Positions 54,762 through 64,000 of a stretch of 64,000 nucleotides of DNA are shown piece by piece. The position numbers were made by a program, and so were the translations under genes. The notes under the pieces were generated by a model. The model saw nothing but the letters and a program-made list of their open reading frames with translations. It was not told where the DNA came from and searched no databases. The stretch comes from Photobacterium aphoticum (lineage in GTDB: Bacteria; Pseudomonadota; Gammaproteobacteria; Enterobacterales; Vibrionaceae), in assembly GCF_001029435.1 (NCBI RefSeq), contig NZ_LDOV01000025.1, positions 62,001-126,000 of the forward strand. The letters run 5' to 3'. How positions within the stretch are numbered: the stretch's first letter is position 1; each line of letters opens with the position of its first letter.

Positions 54762-54972
54762 CGCGTTAGGTCTCTGATTCTGCTGATGCCTGATGCGATT
54801 ACACAGTGTTTTTCATCGAGTAAGTGCGTGAAAAAAAGTGCTTTGCTCATCGGGGTGAGAAACAAATATGCAACATAATGTTGTTGAAATGTTAAGTTGA
54901 CGGCCTGAGTAAGAAACGGAGAGTCATAACTATAAAATTGCTTCCTTCAACGGAGCTGAGTGGGCAATCACC

Positions 54973-55353
54973 GTGAAAGTAAATAAGCCAAGACCCGTCA
55001 ACCTCGACCTACAGACGATTCGCTTTCCTTTGACAGCGATCGCGTCGATCATTCATCGCGTTTCGGGCGTGATCACCTTCGTCTCAGTAGCCATCCTTTT
55101 GTGGCTGCTGAATGTCTCTTTATCTTCCCCTGAAGGCTTTGCCAGTGCGCAAGGTATTGTTGATAGCTTCTTTGTGAAGTTTGTGCTGTGGGGCATCCTC
55201 ACGGCGCTGTTCTATCACATTGTGGTGGGGATCCGTCATTTACTGATGGACATGGGATACTTTGAAGAGATGGAAACCGGTATCGCCAGTGCGAAAATCA
55301 GTTTCGCCATTGTGGCCGTCCTGTCTCTCTTTGCAGGAGGTTTAGTATGGTAA
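54973..55353 (+). CDS. sdhC: Succinate dehydrogenase cytochrome b556 subunit
   Basis: A 126-residue membrane subunit of complex II with three helices. It holds [19 protein letters not shown] near the quinone site and the haem-ligand His in [17 protein letters not shown]. It starts with GTG at 54973, as in E. coli where sdhC also uses GTG; only a weak ribosome site precedes it. Its end overlaps sdhD by 7 bp. Confidence 0.97.
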   Translation: MKVNKPRPVNLDLQTIRFPLTAIASIIHRVSGVITFVSVAILLWLLNVSLSSPEGFASAQGIVDSFFVKFVLWGILTALFYHIVVGIRHLLMDMGYFEEMETGIASAKISFAIVAVLSLFAGGLVW

Positions 55354-55694
55354 ATAACGTATCTACCGTTGGGCGTAACGGTATTCATGATTTTATCCTG
55401 ATCCGTGCAACAGCCATCATTCTCACTCTATACACCCTTTATTTGGTGGGCTTTTTTGCGTTTGGACCCGATATCACTTACGCCACCTGGACAGCCTTTT
55501 GGGGACAACTCAGTACAAAAGTGTTCACCCTTCTCGCCCTGTTGTCCGTATTGATCCATGCATGGATTGGTATGTGGCAGGTACTGACCGATTACATCAA
55601 GCCAGCGGCACTGCGTGCAGGCCTGCAATTTGGTGTGGTTGCGTTGTTGTTTGTGTACCTGTTTTCAGGTTTCTTTATTGTGTGGGGTGTGTAA
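55347..55694 (+). CDS. sdhD: Succinate dehydrogenase membrane anchor subunit
   Basis: A 115-residue three-helix anchor. The opening [21 protein letters not shown] and the haem-ligand His in [18 protein letters not shown] are typical of SdhD. It overlaps sdhC by 7 bp and is directly followed by sdhA with no gap (stop at 55692-55694, next ATG 55695). Confidence 0.97.
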   Translation: MVNNVSTVGRNGIHDFILIRATAIILTLYTLYLVGFFAFGPDITYATWTAFWGQLSTKVFTLLALLSVLIHAWIGMWQVLTDYIKPAALRAGLQFGVVALLFVYLFSGFFIVWGV

Positions 55695-57461
55695 ATGAGT
55701 ATTGCCGTTCGAGAGTTTGATGCCGTCGTGATCGGTGCGGGGGGCGCGGGGATGCGTGCCGCGCTGCAAATTTCTGAGCAGGGCCTAAAATGTGCGCTGC
55801 TGTCTAAAGTGTTTCCAACCCGTTCTCACACGGTCTCCGCGCAAGGCGGGATCACTGTGGCGTTAGGAAATTCCCATCCGGATAACTGGCAATGGCACAT
55901 GTATGACACCGTCAAAGGGTCAGATTACATTGGCGATCAGGATGCCATTGAATACATGTGTAAAAACGGACCGAAATCCGTGATTGAGCTGGAGAAAATG
56001 GGACTGCCGTTTTCCCGCTTTGATAATGGCTCTATCTACCAGCGTCCGTTTGGTGGTCAGTCGAAAGAATTTGGTGGCGAGCAGGCCGCACGTACGGCAG
56101 CCGCCGCTGACCGTACCGGGCATGCCTTACTCCACACCCTGTATCAGCAAAATATTAAACACAAAACCACCATCTTCTCCGAGTGGTATGCATTGGATTT
56201 GGTGAAAAACCAAGACGGGGCAATCCTAGGCTGTACGGCATTGTGCATGGAAACCGGCGAAATTTGCTATTTCAAATCGAAAGCGACGATTTTAGCCACC
56301 GGTGGTGCAGGGCGTATTTATGCTTCTACTACGAATGCCCACATCAACACCGGTGACGGTGTCGGTATGGCGTTGCGTGCTGGCGTGCCAATGCAAGACA
56401 TGGAAATGTGGCAGTTCCACCCAACCGGCATTGCAGGTGCGGGCGTTTTGGTGACCGAAGGGTGCCGAGGTGAAGGGGGCTATTTGCTCAATAAAGACGG
56501 TGAGCGCTTTATGGAGCGTTACGCACCGAATGCTAAAGACTTGGCTGGGCGTGATGTGGTTGCACGCTCCATGATGGTAGAAATCCGCGAAGGGCGCGGC
56601 TGTGACGGCCCATGGGGACCACACATTAAATTGAAAATGGATCATCTGGGTAAAGAGGTGCTGGAATCGCGTCTGCCCGGGATCTGTGAGCTTTCTCGTA
56701 CCTTTGCCCATGTCGATCCGGTCAAAGAGCCGATCCCGGTTATCCCAACCTGTCACTACATGATGGGCGGTGTACCGACGCAGGTGTCGGGCCAAGCCAT
56801 CAAGCAAAATGCCATGGGCGATGATGTGGAAGTACAAGGCTTGTTTGCCTGTGGAGAGATCGCATCGGTCTCAGTACACGGTGCGAACCGTCTGGGGGGC
56901 AACTCATTGCTTGATCTTGTGGTGTTTGGCCGAGCAACGGGTCTGCATTTGGGGGAAACCCTGTTGGCGCAAGCGGAAGCCCGTCCGGCGACTGAGTCTG
57001 ACATTGAAGCCTCTCTGGCGCGTGTGAACCGTTGGAACAGCACCCAGAAAGGGGAAGATCCGGTTCAAATCCGCAAAGATTTGCAGACCTGTATGCAAAA
57101 TAACTTCTCGGTTTTCCGTGAAGGGGAAGCGATGGCGACGGGGCTGGAAGAGCTGAAAGTGATCCGTGAGCGTTTGCAGACAGCCCGCCTGGATGACACC
57201 TCCACCGAATTTAATACCCAGCGTATCGAATGTCTGGAATTGGAAAACCTGATGGAAACCGCTTACGCGACGGCGGTTGCTGCGAATTACCGGACAGAGA
57301 GTCGTGGTGCGCATGCCCGTTTTGATTTCCCTGAGCGTGATGATGCGAATTGGTTATGTCACTCCATCTACAACCCAGAAACCGAAGCCATGTCGAAGCG
57401 TAGCGTTAACATGACACCGGTTCATCGTGATGCCTTTCCGCCGAAAGCGCGTACTTACTAG
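55695..57461 (+). CDS. sdhA: Succinate dehydrogenase flavoprotein subunit
   Basis: A 588-residue catalytic subunit with covalent FAD. The ADP-binding motif is [14 protein letters not shown], the FAD-linking His is in the SHTVSAQGG region ([10 protein letters not shown]), and catalytic segments include [23 protein letters not shown] and the Arg/His site near [11 protein letters not shown]. Length is the usual 588 as in E. coli. It oxidises succinate to fumarate and passes electrons to SdhB. Confidence 0.98.
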   Translation: MSIAVREFDAVVIGAGGAGMRAALQISEQGLKCALLSKVFPTRSHTVSAQGGITVALGNSHPDNWQWHMYDTVKGSDYIGDQDAIEYMCKNGPKSVIELEKMGLPFSRFDNGSIYQRPFGGQSKEFGGEQAARTAAAADRTGHALLHTLYQQNIKHKTTIFSEWYALDLVKNQDGAILGCTALCMETGEICYFKSKATILATGGAGRIYASTTNAHINTGDGVGMALRAGVPMQDMEMWQFHPTGIAGAGVLVTEGCRGEGGYLLNKDGERFMERYAPNAKDLAGRDVVARSMMVEIREGRGCDGPWGPHIKLKMDHLGKEVLESRLPGICELSRTFAHVDPVKEPIPVIPTCHYMMGGVPTQVSGQAIKQNAMGDDVEVQGLFACGEIASVSVHGANRLGGNSLLDLVVFGRATGLHLGETLLAQAEARPATESDIEASLARVNRWNSTQKGEDPVQIRKDLQTCMQNNFSVFREGEAMATGLEELKVIRERLQTARLDDTSTEFNTQRIECLELENLMETAYATAVAANYRTESRGAHARFDFPERDDANWLCHSIYNPETEAMSKRSVNMTPVHRDAFPPKARTY

Positions 57462-57475
57462 GGGAGGACAAGAAA

Positions 57476-58189
57476 ATGAATTTGAATTTTTCGATTTATC
57501 GTTACAACCCTGATGTCGACAACGCGCCTCACATGAAAGGTTACCACCTTGAAGTGCCGGATGGTTCTGACATGATGGTACTTGATGCCCTCATTCTGCT
57601 CAAAGAGCAAGATCCTAGTTTGTCGTTCCGTCGCTCATGCCGCGAAGGGGTGTGTGGGTCAGACGGGATTAACATGAACGGGAAGAATGGCTTGGCATGT
57701 ATCACGCCACTGTCAGCGTTAACGGGCGAAAGTACGATTGTGATCCGTCCGTTGCCTGGGCTGCCGGTTATTCGTGATTTGATCATTGATATGGAGCAGT
57801 TCTATACCAATTACGCCAAGGTCAAACCCTTCTTGATTGACGATGGTGCGACGCCTCCGGCGCGTGAGAACCTACAGTCACCGGAAGATCGTGCCCATTT
57901 AGACGGCCTCTATGAATGCATTATGTGTGCGTGTTGTTCCACATCGTGCCCTTCATTTTGGTGGAATCCGGATAAGTTTATTGGTCCGGCTGGCTTATTG
58001 GCCGCTTACCGCTGGCTAATAGATAGTCGTGATACCGCAACAGACGCCCGTTTATCTGATTTGGATGACGCATTTAGCGTTTTTCGTTGCCATGGCATCA
58101 TGAACTGTGTAAATGTTTGTCCTAAAGGGTTAAATCCAACAAAGGCGATCGGTCACATCAAATCGATGTTACTCAAGCGCGCAGTATAA
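57476..58189 (+). CDS. sdhB: Succinate dehydrogenase iron-sulfur subunit
   Basis: A 237-residue electron carrier with all three clusters visible: the [2Fe-2S] cysteines in SCREGVCGSDG ... LAC, the [4Fe-4S] in CIMCACCSTSCPSFWW and the [3Fe-4S] in CHGIMNCVNVCPKGLNP. It has GGGGAGG before its ATG and follows sdhA by 14 bp. Confidence 0.98.
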   Translation: MNLNFSIYRYNPDVDNAPHMKGYHLEVPDGSDMMVLDALILLKEQDPSLSFRRSCREGVCGSDGINMNGKNGLACITPLSALTGESTIVIRPLPGLPVIRDLIIDMEQFYTNYAKVKPFLIDDGATPPARENLQSPEDRAHLDGLYECIMCACCSTSCPSFWWNPDKFIGPAGLLAAYRWLIDSRDTATDARLSDLDDAFSVFRCHGIMNCVNVCPKGLNPTKAIGHIKSMLLKRAV

Positions 58190-58291
58190 TTTAAAGCATT
58201 ATCGATATGCTGGCTCTGAAGCCCTGCGAGGAGCCGGCTTTAAGTCCGATTTCGGGCAAGAATGGCGATAACTAGTGGTTAAGGGAAAACA

Positions 58292-61105
58292 ATGCAGAAC
58301 GGCGTTATGAAGACTTGGATTGAGTCTTCACACCTGGCTGGCGCCAATGCAACTTATGTAGAGGATCTCTACGAGTTGTATCTAAGCGACCCAGAATTAG
58401 TAGACGAAGAATGGCGTCACGTATTCAGTGATTTGCCGGTCGTGCGTGAGAATGTTGTGGAGCAGCCTCACTCTCGGGTTCGTGACTATTTCCGACGTCT
58501 CGCGAAAGAAACAACCTACTTAAGTGCTGCCGTCAGCGATCCAGACGTGGATGCCAAGCAGGTTAAGGTCTTGCAGTTGATCAACGCATACCGATTCCGT
58601 GGGCATCAGCACGCAAATCTCGATCCGTTAGGTTTATGGCAACAAGAGCGTGTGCCGGATCTCGACCCCGAGTTCCACAACCTGACAGAAGACGACTTCA
58701 ACGAAACCTTCAACGTGGGTTCTTTTGCCATCGGGCAAGAAACCATGAAACTCTCTGAGCTGTATGATGCGCTGAAAAAGACCTACTGTGGGTCGATCGG
58801 TGCCGAGTACATGCATATCACTAACACCGAAGAAAAACGCTGGATTCAGCAGCGTCTTGAGTCGGTTGTTGGGCAAGGTAGCTTCAGCCAAGAAGAAAAA
58901 CTGACGTTTCTGGACGAGTTAACGGCCGCTGAAGGGCTTGAGCGCTACTTGGGCGCCAAATTCCCGGGCGCGAAGCGTTTCTCGCTGGAAGGCGGCGATG
59001 CCATGATCCCGATGGTCAAAGAGCTGATCCGTTATGCGGGTAACAGTGGCGTACGCGAAGTTGTGATTGGTATGGCGCACCGTGGCCGTCTGAATATGTT
59101 GGTTAACGTATTAGGCAAAAAGCCACAAGACTTGTTTGATGAGTTTGCCGGTAAGCACGATGAAACGTGGGGAACGGGGGATGTGAAATATCACCAAGGT
59201 TTCTCGGCGGACTTTGCCACCCCAGGTGGGGATGTGCACCTTGTATTGGCCTTTAACCCGTCACACCTTGAGATTGTCAATCCTGTGGTGGTGGGCTCAG
59301 TACGTGCCCGTCAGGATCGTTTGGGCGATCAAGACGGCTCACAAGTGCTGCCAATTACCGTTCACGGTGACTCGGCGATTGCGGGTCAGGGCGTGGTGGC
59401 AGAAACCTTTAACATGTCGCAATCACGTGGTTACCGCGTGGGCGGTACCGTACGTATTGTGGTGAACAACCAAATTGGTTTTACCACGTCGAACCCGAAC
59501 GATACCCGTTCAACCCAGTACTGTACTGACATTGCGAAAATGGTACAGGCACCGATTTTCCATGTGAATGCCGATGATCCGGAAGCGGTCGCTTTCGTGA
59601 CGCGTATTGCGCTGGATTACCGCAACACTTTCAAGCGTGATGTGGTGATTGACTTGGTATGTTATCGCCGTCATGGCCATAACGAAGCGGATGAGCCGAA
59701 TGCGACTCAGCCACTGATGTACCAAAAAATCAAAAAGCATCCGACGCCGCGTAAGATTTATGCTGATGCCCTCACCGACAAAGGTGCCATTGAACTGGAA
59801 ACGGCAACGGCGTTGATCAATGAGTACCGTGATGCACTCGATCGCGGTGAATGCGTGGTCAAAGAATGGCGCCCAATGAAGCTGCATTCTGTCGACTGGT
59901 CACCGTATCTGGGCCACGACTGGATAGTTGATTGGGCCAATCAGTTTGATGCCAACCGCCTGCAAGAATTGGCGCAACGTGTGTGTCAGTTCCCGGAAAG
60001 TCACAAGCTGCAAAGCCGTGTTCAGAAGTTGTATAACGATCGTTTAGCCATGGCATCAGGCGAGAAAATGCTCGACTGGGGTATGGCGGAAACCTTGGCC
60101 TACGCCACGCTGGTGGATGAAGGTAATCGTATTCGTATTACGGGCCAGGACTCGGGTCGAGGCACGTTCTTCCACCGTCATGCGGTTCTGCATAACCAAG
60201 GCGATGCCAGCACCTATATCCCGCTGTCTAACATTCATGACAAGCAAGGCACCTTCCAGGTGTTTGACTCGGTGTTGTCAGAAGAAGCGGTACTGGCGTT
60301 TGAATACGGCTATGCCACCGCAGAACCGGGCGGCTTGACCGTATGGGAAGCACAGTTTGGTGACTTTGCCAACGGTGCGCAGGTGGTGATTGACCAGTTC
60401 ATCAGCTCCGGTGAGCAGAAGTGGGGTCGTATGTGTGGCCTGACCATGCTGTTACCACACGGCTATGAAGGACAAGGCCCAGAGCATTCCTCGGCACGTT
60501 TAGAGCGTTACTTGCAATTGTGTGCAGAGCAGAACATGCAGGTAGTGATCCCATCGACACCGGCACAGGTTTACCACATGCTGCGTCGTCAGGTGGTGCG
60601 TCCAATGCGCCGTCCGCTTGTCGTGATGTCGCCGAAATCCTTGTTGCGTCACCCGTTGTGTGTGTCGTCAATGGATGAGTTGGCAAACGGAACCTTTCAG
60701 CCGGCTATCGGTGAGATTGATGCCCTGGATCCGAAGCAGGTGAAACGTGTGGTGTTCTGTTCAGGTAAAGTTTACTTCGACCTGTTAGAACAACGTCGTA
60801 AGAATGAGCAGACCGATGTGGCGATTGTCCGCATTGAACAACTGTACCCATTCCCGAAAGAAGAGGTAGAAGCGGCCATTGCCGACTACCAGCATGTCAC
60901 TGATTTTATTTGGTGTCAGGAAGAGCCACAGAACCAAGGGGCATGGTATTCCAGCCAGCATAACTTCCGTTCCGCGTTGCCAGTGGGTGCGCAGTTGGAA
61001 TACGCCGGTCGCCCAGCCTCTGCCTCACCGGCAGTAGGTTACATGTCGGTTCACTTGAAACAGCAAAAAGCGTTAGTAGAAGACGCATTAACAATAACGC
61101 AGTAA
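58292..61105 (+). CDS. sucA: 2-Oxoglutarate dehydrogenase E1 component
   Basis: A 937-residue thiamine-diphosphate enzyme that decarboxylates 2-oxoglutarate and passes the succinyl group to SucB. N-terminal motif [17 protein letters not shown] binds the complex; further marks are [17 protein letters not shown], the ThDP/Mg region [12 protein letters not shown] and [11 protein letters not shown], and the transketolase-like half with [22 protein letters not shown] 58292 has AAGGG before it; the Met five codons later also starts just before the conserved region. 102 bp follow sdhB without a terminator, so it is read through. Confidence 0.98.
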   Translation: MQNGVMKTWIESSHLAGANATYVEDLYELYLSDPELVDEEWRHVFSDLPVVRENVVEQPHSRVRDYFRRLAKETTYLSAAVSDPDVDAKQVKVLQLINAYRFRGHQHANLDPLGLWQQERVPDLDPEFHNLTEDDFNETFNVGSFAIGQETMKLSELYDALKKTYCGSIGAEYMHITNTEEKRWIQQRLESVVGQGSFSQEEKLTFLDELTAAEGLERYLGAKFPGAKRFSLEGGDAMIPMVKELIRYAGNSGVREVVIGMAHRGRLNMLVNVLGKKPQDLFDEFAGKHDETWGTGDVKYHQGFSADFATPGGDVHLVLAFNPSHLEIVNPVVVGSVRARQDRLGDQDGSQVLPITVHGDSAIAGQGVVAETFNMSQSRGYRVGGTVRIVVNNQIGFTTSNPNDTRSTQYCTDIAKMVQAPIFHVNADDPEAVAFVTRIALDYRNTFKRDVVIDLVCYRRHGHNEADEPNATQPLMYQKIKKHPTPRKIYADALTDKGAIELETATALINEYRDALDRGECVVKEWRPMKLHSVDWSPYLGHDWIVDWANQFDANRLQELAQRVCQFPESHKLQSRVQKLYNDRLAMASGEKMLDWGMAETLAYATLVDEGNRIRITGQDSGRGTFFHRHAVLHNQGDASTYIPLSNIHDKQGTFQVFDSVLSEEAVLAFEYGYATAEPGGLTVWEAQFGDFANGAQVVIDQFISSGEQKWGRMCGLTMLLPHGYEGQGPEHSSARLERYLQLCAEQNMQVVIPSTPAQVYHMLRRQVVRPMRRPLVVMSPKSLLRHPLCVSSMDELANGTFQPAIGEIDALDPKQVKRVVFCSGKVYFDLLEQRRKNEQTDVAIVRIEQLYPFPKEEVEAAIADYQHVTDFIWCQEEPQNQGAWYSSQHNFRSALPVGAQLEYAGRPASASPAVGYMSVHLKQQKALVEDALTITQ

Positions 61106-61133
61106 GAACTGGAACAAAAAGGACAAAACCGAT

Positions 61134-62351
61134 ATGACGATCGAAATTCTGGTTCCCGATTTACCTGAATCCGTTGCAGATGCGACCGTAGCGACTTGGC
61201 ACAAGCAGCCAGGCGATGCCGTGACGCGTGATGAAGTTCTGGTTGATATCGAAACAGACAAAGTGGTGTTGGAAGTACCGGCACCGGAAGACGGTATTCT
61301 GGAAGCGATTCTTGAAGCAGAAGGCACCACCGTATTGACCAAGCAGCTGATTGGCAAAATCAAAGCGGGTGCAGTGGCGGGTGAGCCAACACAAGATGTT
61401 CCAGCCGAAGCCGAAGCGTCTCCGAATAAACGTAACACGGCGGCATTGGGTGAAGAAACCAATGAAGCCCTTAGCCCTGCAGTGCGCCGCTTGCTGAGTG
61501 AGCACGATATTGACGCTGCGGCAGTGAAAGGCACCGGTGTCGGTGGCCGTATTACCCGTGAAGATGTGGAAGCGTTCGTGAAAGAAGGCCCAGCCGCTGC
61601 GCCAGTAAAAGCGCCTGTGGTTGAAGCGAAAGCGGAAGCGCCATTGGCACACCGTAGCGAAAAACGCGTACCAATGACACGTCTGCGTAAGCGAGTGGCA
61701 GAGCGTCTGCTGGAAGCGAAGAACAGCACAGCGATGTTGACCACCTTTAACGAAGTGAACATGAAACCGATCATGGATCTTCGTAAGCAGTACAAAGACA
61801 TTTTTGAAGAGCGCCATGGCATCCGTCTTGGCTTCATGTCTTTCTACGTGAAAGCGGTGGTCGAAGCGCTGAAGCGTTACCCAGAAGTGAATGCGTCCAT
61901 TGATGGTGACGACATTGTGTATCACAACTTCTTTGATGTGAGCATTGCGGTGTCGACGCCTCGTGGTCTGGTGACGCCGGTACTGCGTGACTGTGACAAG
62001 CTGAGCTTGGCTGAAATTGAAAAAGGTATTCGAGATCTGGCGATTAAAGGTCGTGACGGCAAGTTAACCGTTGACGATTTGACCGGCGGCAACTTCACCA
62101 TCACCAATGGTGGGGTGTTTGGCTCGCTGATGTCGACGCCGATCATTAACCCGCCGCAATCAGCGATTCTTGGCATGCATAAAATTCAAGATCGTCCAAT
62201 GGCGGTAGATGGTAAAGTGGAAATCCTGCCAATGATGTATTTGGCATTGTCTTACGATCACCGCTTGGTGGATGGCCGTGAGTCAGTGGGTTACCTGGTG
62301 ACCATCAAAGAGTTACTTGAAGATCCAACCCGTCTGCTACTGGATGTGTAA
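61134..62351 (+). CDS. sucB: 2-Oxoglutarate dehydrogenase E2 component
   Basis: A 405-residue dihydrolipoyl succinyltransferase. The N-terminal lipoyl domain carries Lys43 in [11 protein letters not shown], followed by an E1/E3-binding domain (about 112-150, [14 protein letters not shown] ... [12 protein letters not shown]), an Ala/Glu/Pro linker and the catalytic domain with His376 and Asp380 in [14 protein letters not shown]. It follows sucA by 28 bp. Confidence 0.98.
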   Translation: MTIEILVPDLPESVADATVATWHKQPGDAVTRDEVLVDIETDKVVLEVPAPEDGILEAILEAEGTTVLTKQLIGKIKAGAVAGEPTQDVPAEAEASPNKRNTAALGEETNEALSPAVRRLLSEHDIDAAAVKGTGVGGRITREDVEAFVKEGPAAAPVKAPVVEAKAEAPLAHRSEKRVPMTRLRKRVAERLLEAKNSTAMLTTFNEVNMKPIMDLRKQYKDIFEERHGIRLGFMSFYVKAVVEALKRYPEVNASIDGDDIVYHNFFDVSIAVSTPRGLVTPVLRDCDKLSLAEIEKGIRDLAIKGRDGKLTVDDLTGGNFTITNGGVFGSLMSTPIINPPQSAILGMHKIQDRPMAVDGKVEILPMMYLALSYDHRLVDGRESVGYLVTIKELLEDPTRLLLDV

Positions 62352-62353
62352 TC

Positions 62354-62432
62354 GACCTGACGTGTAAATACGCACGTCGGTCAACCAACAGTAAGACGGC
62401 ATCAAGGTCGGGTCGGCTCAACACCCGGCCTT
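62354..62432 (+). other. Two hairpins in the sucB-sucC gap
   Basis: First: GACC-t-GACGTG (62354-62364) with CACGTC-GGTC (62373-62382). Second: AAGGTCGGGT (62404-62413) with ACCCGGCCTT (62423-62432). No T-run follows either. They lie in a 171-bp gap inside an otherwise tight operon, a place where sucCD level or mRNA stability can be set apart from sucAB. Confidence 0.55.
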
Positions 62433-62522
62433 GGTGGTACACCTGTACACGTAGAGGAAATACCCAAGAGTATTTCATATGGATATAACAAGCCCCGTAG
62501 GGGTATAAAATGGATAGAACAT

Positions 62523-63689
62523 ATGAATTTGCATGAATATCAGGCGAAGCAGCTGTTCGCCGAGTACGGTTTGCCGGTCCCTGAAGGTTATGCCTGTGAT
62601 ACGCCGCAAGAAGCAGCGGAAGCGGCAGGTAAAATTAGTGGTGATAAATGGGTCGTAAAATGTCAGGTTCACGCAGGCGGTCGCGGTAAAGCGGGCGGCG
62701 TTGAACTGCACGACACCAAAGACGGTGTGAAGACATTCGCACAAAAATGGCTGGGTAAAAACCTCGTGACGTACCAGACGGATGCGAACGGTCAGCCGGT
62801 GACAAAAATTCTGGTAGAAGAAGCCTCCAATATCGCCAATGAGCTTTACTTGGGCGCCGTTGTTGACCGTGCTTCACAGCGTATTGTTTTCATGGCCTCC
62901 ACAGAAGGTGGCGTGGAAATTGAAAAAGTGGCGGAAGAAACTCCTGAATTGATCCACAAAGCCGCGATTGATCCTCTCGTGGGGCCACAGCCTTACCAAG
63001 GCCGTGAACTTGCCTTCAAACTGGGTTTGCAAGGCGATCAAATTAAGCAATTCACTAAGATTTTCCTCGGATTGGCAACCATGTTTGCTGATTACGATCT
63101 GGCGCTGCTAGAAATCAACCCACTGGTCATTACCGGTGAGGGTAACCTCCTTTGCCTTGACGGCAAAATCAACATCGACTCCAACGCGTTATACCGCCAG
63201 CCAAAACTGCGTGAAATGCATGATCCGTCTCAGGAAGATGAGCGCGAAGCCCATGCGGCGCAGTGGGAGCTGAACTACGTCGCACTGGACGGCAGCATCG
63301 GCTGTATGGTTAACGGTGCCGGTCTGGCCATGGGTACCATGGACATCGTGAACCTGCACGGCGGTCAGCCAGCCAACTTCCTTGATGTGGGCGGCGGCGC
63401 AACCAAAGAGCGTGTTACCGAAGCCTTTAAGATCATTCTTTCTGACAGCAACGTGAAAGCGGTACTGGTCAACATTTTCGGCGGCATTGTCCGTTGTGAT
63501 CTGATCGCGGAAGGCATCATTGGTGCCGTGGAAGAAGTCGGCGTGAAAGTGCCTGTTGTGGTGCGCCTAGAAGGCAACAACGCGGTACTGGGTGCCGAGA
63601 CGCTGGCGAAAAGTGGTCTGAATATCATTGCTGCGACTTCCCTAACGGAAGCAGCGGAAAAAGTGGTTGCTGCTGCGGAGGGTAAATAA
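62523..63689 (+). CDS. sucC: Succinyl-CoA synthetase beta subunit (ADP-forming)
   Basis: A 388-residue ATP-grasp subunit: [22 protein letters not shown] opens it, [17 protein letters not shown] binds the nucleotide, and [16 protein letters not shown] with [15 protein letters not shown] forms the interface to SucD. With SucD it makes ATP from succinyl-CoA. Its TAA overlaps the sucD ATG (TAATG). Confidence 0.98.
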   Translation: MNLHEYQAKQLFAEYGLPVPEGYACDTPQEAAEAAGKISGDKWVVKCQVHAGGRGKAGGVELHDTKDGVKTFAQKWLGKNLVTYQTDANGQPVTKILVEEASNIANELYLGAVVDRASQRIVFMASTEGGVEIEKVAEETPELIHKAAIDPLVGPQPYQGRELAFKLGLQGDQIKQFTKIFLGLATMFADYDLALLEINPLVITGEGNLLCLDGKINIDSNALYRQPKLREMHDPSQEDEREAHAAQWELNYVALDGSIGCMVNGAGLAMGTMDIVNLHGGQPANFLDVGGGATKERVTEAFKIILSDSNVKAVLVNIFGGIVRCDLIAEGIIGAVEEVGVKVPVVVRLEGNNAVLGAETLAKSGLNIIAATSLTEAAEKVVAAAEGK

Positions 63690-64000
63690 TGTCGGTACTT
63701 ATCAATAAAGACACCAAAGTGATCTGTCAGGGCTTTACCGGTGGACAGGGCACATTCCATTCTGAGCAGGCGATTGCTTACGGTACACAAATGGTCGGCG
63801 GTGTATCGCCGGGTAAAGGCGGCACCACGCATTTGGGCTTGCCGGTGTTCAATACTGTACGTGAAGCGGTTGAAGTCACGGGCGCCACAGCCACTGTGAT
63901 CTACGTGCCTGCACCGTTCTGTAAAGATGCGATCCTTGAAGCCATTGATGCGGGTATTGAGCTGATTGTGACCATCACAGAAGGTATCCCAACGCTGGAC
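63689..64000 (+). CDS. sucD: Succinyl-CoA synthetase alpha subunit (5' part)
   Basis: The first 104 codons are in the window and the gene continues past base 64000. They encode the CoA-binding Rossmann domain of Suc[38 protein letters not shown] and the start of the next helix IVTITEGIP. The phosphorylated His of the enzyme would lie beyond the edge. It begins in a 1-base overlap with sucC. Confidence 0.96.
   Translation, partial: MSVLINKDTKVICQGFTGGQGTFHSEQAIAYGTQMVGGVSPGKGGTTHLGLPVFNTVREAVEVTGATATVIYVPAPFCKDAILEAIDAGIELIVTITEGIPTLD

Larger units (their letters stand above)
54564..54972. other. Divergent control region between gltA and sdhC
   Basis: No ORF is supported. It contains the gltA promoter (54615-54643), an sdhC promoter (54733-54761) and, further right, an ArcA-like direct repeat GTTGT/GTTAA 11 bp apart at 54880-54895. 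The long sdh leader of about 200 nt could carry further control. Confidence 0.55.

Overview
The window is 64 kb of ordinary chromosome from a gammaproteobacterium of the family Vibrionaceae. The evidence is a toxR-toxS pair lying divergent to htpG, a ToxR-type porin, a nag/chitobiase cluster, and gene neighbourhoods (ybaM-priC, ybaN-apt-dnaX-ybaB-recR, htpG-adk-hemH-gsk, fldA-fur, ybfF-seqA-pgm, gltA/sdhCDAB/sucABCD) that match the enteric and Vibrio backbone. Base composition looks close to 50% G+C by eye, which points to a higher-GC lineage (Salinivibrio, Grimontia, Enterovibrio or similar) rather than a low-GC Vibrio; the genus cannot be fixed from sequence reading alone. I see no rRNA, tRNA, CRISPR, transposase, phage or plasmid genes.

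Layout. 1-1.9 kb: a GcvR-like double-ACT regulator converging on a lipid A acyltransferase. 2.3-9.7 kb: a five-gene minus-strand copper/silver export cluster (CopL-like metal-binding protein, cusC, cusB, cusA, cupredoxin) behind a MerR/CueR-type promoter with a 19-bp spacer. 9.9-16.5 kb: an unusual lipoprotein, ybaM, a histone-deacetylase-fold enzyme, priC, a TSUP permease and dinG. 17-20 kb: a highly expressed porin, a UPF0319 protein, a DksA-like zinc protein, a possible 39-residue membrane peptide and ybaN. 20.4-24.3 kb: apt, dnaX (with a perfect -1 frameshift signal), ybaB, recR. 24.4-31.6 kb: toxRS, htpG, adk, hemH, gsk. 31.9-36.3 kb: a small outer-membrane barrel protein, asnB and a KefB/YbaL antiporter. 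36.4-44.3 kb: the nagBAC operon, divergent nagE and the chitobiase gene, i.e. GlcNAc/chitin-oligomer use under NagC and CRP control. 44.5-53.1 kb: glnS, fur, fldA, a DUF2788 protein, ybfF, seqA, pgm, a DUF1853 protein and a Nif3-family protein. 53.2-64 kb: gltA divergent from sdhCDAB-sucABCD, cut inside sucD by the window edge.

How the genes work together. Copper cluster: the RND pump CusCBA with a CusF-like chaperone domain built into CusB, flanked by two small secreted metal-binding proteins, should clear Cu(I)/Ag(I) from the periplasm. Nag cluster: chitobiase releases GlcNAc outside the cytoplasm, NagE imports and phosphorylates it, and NagA and NagB convert GlcNAc-6-P to fructose-6-P. The right end is a nearly complete oxidative half of the TCA cycle from citrate synthase to succinyl-CoA synthetase plus complex II. 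ToxRS and a probable ToxR-controlled porin are 7 kb apart.

I found no convincing new multi-gene system. The most useful second looks are the dnaX frameshift site, the CueR-type promoter, the repeat-encoded Met/His tail of CusB, the paired operators around the nagE-nagB CRP site, the Thr/Ala/Glu-rich lipoprotein, and several strong hairpins without U-tracts between genes.
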